Assembly (NCBI RefSeq): GCF_047495875.1
Contig: NC_092461.1
Span: forward strand, 95,176,431 to 95,240,430
Direction: 5' to 3'
Length of the DNA: 64,000 nucleotides
From: Pithys albifrons albifrons
Taxonomy: Eukaryota > Chordata > Aves > Passeriformes > Thamnophilidae
Shown: positions 61,270 through 64,000 of the stretch, one piece after another
Position numbering within the stretch: position 1 is the first letter of the stretch
Layout of the letters: every line of letters starts with the position of its first letter
Program-made: the position numbers and the translations under genes
The notes under the pieces: generated by a model
Databases searched by the model: none
What the model was told of the DNA's origin: nothing
What the model saw: the letters and a program-made list of their open reading frames with translations, nothing else

Positions 61270-62815
61270 CTGGAAACAGATGAGGTACGCCTGTCTCAAA
61301 GAGGAAAAAGGATCGTTAATCCAAATTTAGCAGGGCTCACTGAGAGAGCTTTACACTATATTTGAAGGGAAAGGGGATAAAATCAGGACCAGGCTGTCCC
61401 CCCATACCAAAAGATGAGCCACCGTCAAGATGATTTGCCTGGCTGAAGAGAGAGTTGTGTCTGGAATTTAGCAAAAAATAAGGGAGAATTTATGAGATTT
61501 AGAAGAATGGGCAGCCCACTCAGGAATATTACAATGATGTGACGAGGTTACACAGAAAAATAAATTGGAAGGACCAAAGCCCAACTAGAATTTCATTTGG
61601 GTACTGCCATTACAGGCAGCAAAAATGTTTTTACGAGTGTATCAACAAAAAAAAAGAAGGACTAAGGAGAATCTCCATGCTTTATGCTGGGGGAAATAGA
61701 GTGACAAAGGATGAGGAAAAGTCTGAGGTACTTCATGACTTTACCTCAGTCTTTAGAAGCAAGACCAGTTGTCCTTAGGGTAACCAGCCCTCTGAGCTGG
61801 AAGACAGAGAAGAGGAGCAGAAAGAAGTTCCCATACTCCAGGAGGAAACAGTGACCTGCTGCTCCACATAAACCTGCAAAAGTCCTTGAGGCCGATGGAA
61901 TCCACCCAAGGGTGCTTGTGGAGGACCTCACCAAGACACTCCATCATTCATCAGCAGTCCTGGCTAACAGGACATTCTAGATGTTTGTAGGTTAGCAAAT
62001 GTGTTGCCCATCTACAAAAAAAAAACAAAAACAAAAACAAACAAACAAACAAAAAAAACCCAGCAAGAATTAAAATCCAGGGAACTACAGTTCTGTCAAC
62101 CTGACTCCAGTGCCAGGGAAGATCATGGAGCAGATCATCCTGAGTGCACTCAAACATCAGGTGCAGAAGAACCAGAGGATCAGGACCAGCCACTGTGAGT
62201 TAAGGAAAGGCAGGTCTTGCTTGACTAACCTGGTCTCCTTTTATGACAAGGTGACCTGTTTAAGGGATGTTGTGTACTTGAATGTTAGTAAAGTCTTTGA
62301 CATCGTCTCCCACAGCATTCTCCTGGAGAAAACAGCTTCTCATGGCTTCTGGGGGTGTACCCTTCAATGGCTGAAAAATGGGCTAGGTGGTTCACCCCAA
62401 GAGCAGTGGTGGATAAAGTTATATTCAGTCACAAGTAGATTTTCCCAGGGCTCAGTAGTTGGGCCAGTTCTCTTTAATATCTTTATGTACAACCTGGACA
62501 AGGGGATCAAGCATACCCTTAGCAAGTTTACAGGTGACACCAAGCTGAGTGGGCTTGTTGATCTCCTAGAAGTCAGGAAGACTCTGTAGAAGAATCTGGA
62601 TAGGCTGGAACAATGGTCCATCTGAGGTCATTAGTACAACATTGAAAAAAGTGACCCAAGAAATGGTGGAATAACCATCCTCAGGAGCGGTCAAAAAATC
62701 TCTGGATGTGGCACTGGGGAATGTGGTTTAGTGGTGAACATGGCTGCTGGGTTAACGGTTGGACCCTGTGATCTTAAAGGCCTTTTCCAATCTTGACAAT
62801 TCTATGATTCTATGG
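61270..62815 (+). mobile_element. CR1 LINE, long 5'-truncated copy with dead RT
   Basis: This is the longest CR1 here, about 1.5 kb. It spans the linker between endonuclease and RT (frame at 61539-61778, with the CR1-like stretch RVTKDEEKSEVLHDFTSVF), most of the RT (62110-62589) and the 3' UTR, ending in TTCTATGATTCTATGG (about 62800-62815). RT blocks seen are [14 protein letters not shown] and [14 protein letters not shown]. The palm motif reads FTGD where CR1 has FADD, so the first catalytic aspartate of the pair is lost. Frames are broken by stops. An A/CAAA-rich expansion at about 62016-62060 sits inside the coding region. The sequence after 62589 jumps to the 3' UTR, so an internal deletion is likely. 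Confidence 0.92.
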
Positions 62816-63448
62816 AACAAGTTCATGGAAAAATTCTATGGGCTATATTTAGTAGATTTGAATGTCTTTCTTAGTGCCATAGTTTGAAAATCCACCCTTT
62901 TATGTAGCAATGCTTTCTGAAAGATGTTTAACTAAATTTAACAGTAATCAAAACCAAAGATTTTCTTATAATGTCACCAATTATATCAAAATCCTAAAAC
63001 TTCCAAAGTGACAGCAAATTGTAACAGTATACTAGTGAAATGCAGAATTTTGCCATCCTGTCCTACTAAATTTTGTAGAAAGCTGTCCAATATACTCAAC
63101 AGATGGAAGCTGAAATTAAAATTGGAGATCCCATTATATTATACAAATATGCATATTCAAGTCCCCAACAAATATCCAACTACCTATGCTGGCACATACC
63201 TAAATGTTCACTTTATTGTAGAAACAAAATACTGGATTAAAAGAACCCAAAAGATCAGGTCAGTCCAATTTGAAATACACAAGTTTGGAGAGCTTCACCG
63301 AACACCTTAATTTTACCCCTTCCTTTTTAATTCTAATTTATTCCCCAAGCTGTCACTTTCAGTTTTCCTACTGATAGCCATTCATAATTCCCTCTTGAAT
63401 TTGATTGCAGTCTCTTAGTTCTGTTCTAGCTTTCTCAGTACCCTCTCC
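62816..63448. other. unassigned DNA
   Basis: AT-rich spacer between two CR1 copies. No gene was recognised; the 100-codon frame at 63008-63310 has no known similarity. Confidence 0.45.
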
Positions 63449-63841
63449 TGGATTAGGAACTGGCTGGAGGGTCGGGCCCAGAGAGTGCTGGTGAATGGAG
63501 CTGCATCCAGCTGGCGGCCAGTCACCAGTGGTGTTCCCCAGGGGTCTGTGTTGGGTCCAGTCCTGTTTAACATCTTTATTGATGATTTAGATGGGGGGAT
63601 TGAGTCCATCATCAGCAAATTTGCTGATGACACCAAGTTGGGAGGGAGTGTCGACCTGCTGGAAGGCAGGAGGGCTCTGCAGAGGGATCTGGATAGACTT
63701 GAGAGATGGGCTGATTCCAGTGGGATGAAGTTCAATAGGCCAAGTGCCGGGTCCTGCACTTTGGCCACAACAACCCCCTGCAGCGCTACAGGCTGGGCAG
63801 AGTGGCTGGAGAGCAGCCAGGCAGAAAGGGACCTTGGAGTA
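63449..63841 (+). mobile_element. CR1 LINE RT fragment, interrupted by an LTR
   Basis: An RT portion of CR1 ORF2 that is much less decayed than the copy at 61270. It has [15 protein letters not shown], then [20 protein letters not shown], then the intact FADD palm box (about 63619-63630) and [17 protein letters not shown]. After this, near 63740, a one-base shift breaks the frame, and it is regained around 63800. The sequence stops at 63841, where an LTR begins. The rest of the CR1 presumably continues beyond the window. It overlaps the same RT region as the 61270 copy, so the two are separate insertions. Confidence 0.92.
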
Positions 63842-64000
63842 TGTCGCAGGTTTGGCCTAGCTGTTGCCAACCCTGGACTGGCCCCCCTTCTCCCCCCAGA
63901 ACCTTCCCAGCAAAGGAAAGAAAAAAAAAACTGAAAAGAAACGCACTCTAAAGAAACTGAACTGAATAAAAAGAATAAATTATATTTACTAACATTTACA
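63842..64000 (-). mobile_element. LTR related to family B, cut by window end
   Basis: It begins TGTCGCAGGTTTGGCC immediately after the CR1 sequence and then TGTTGCCAACCC. This resembles the plus-strand start of 7835-8463 (TGTCTTGGTTTGAG, then CTGCCAACCC), followed by a pyrimidine/A-rich region and AATAAATTATATTTAC. By analogy it is a minus-strand LTR inserted into the CR1. Only its first 159 bases are visible, so the target duplication (left flank GGAGTA) cannot be checked. Confidence 0.7.

Overview
The window looks like vertebrate, specifically bird, nuclear DNA. It is AT-rich and has no recognisable host exon, rRNA or functional tRNA gene. It carries several 5'-truncated CR1 LINEs, two of which end in the ATTCTATG-type octamer typical of avian CR1. 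It also has solo LTRs with 5-bp target duplications (the ERVL pattern) and a tRNA-Ile-derived SINE with a CR1-like tail, the architecture of TguSINE1 known from songbirds. A degraded RTE-clade LINE at the left edge and a 5S-rRNA-derived SINE near 31.5 kb suggest a lineage that once hosted an active RTE element. A passerine is the best guess; suboscine is possible but not shown.

Layout. 1-1.6 kb: 3' part of a broken RTE LINE. 3.8-4.6 kb: solo LTR (family A). 7.8-8.5 kb: solo LTR (family B, minus). 14.3-14.7 and 16.7-17.4 kb: other LTR-like sequence. 19.0 kb: tRNA-Ile SINE. 24.4-25.0 kb: CR1. 28.0-28.3 kb: LTR 3' piece. 31.0-32.3 kb: a nest in which a family-B LTR is split by the 5S SINE and followed by a compact LTR. 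34.5 kb: CR1. 35.7-36.4 kb: second family-A LTR. 38.0-38.7 kb: a 120-bp tandem duplication, then a minus-strand LTR. 41.0 kb: CR1 scrap. 53.9-54.6 kb: GC-richer LTR-like block. 55.1-55.8, 59.9-60.6, 61.3-62.8 and 63.4-63.8 kb: four CR1 pieces, the last cut by an LTR that leaves the window. Long AT-rich stretches lie between these, holding only simple repeats and short chance ORFs.

How the parts relate. The window holds two LINE/SINE partnerships. The tRNA-Ile SINE carries a CR1-like tail, and CR1 is present several times. The 5S SINE carries a tail that matches the end of the RTE LINE at the left edge without gaps (37 of 43 bases by my count), including a 14-nt perfect hairpin whose only difference lies in the loop. 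The 5S SINE has a perfect 12-bp target duplication and an apparently full-length 5S head. This RTE/5S-SINE pair is the most interesting content here. Nothing in the window looks like an intact protein-coding host gene.
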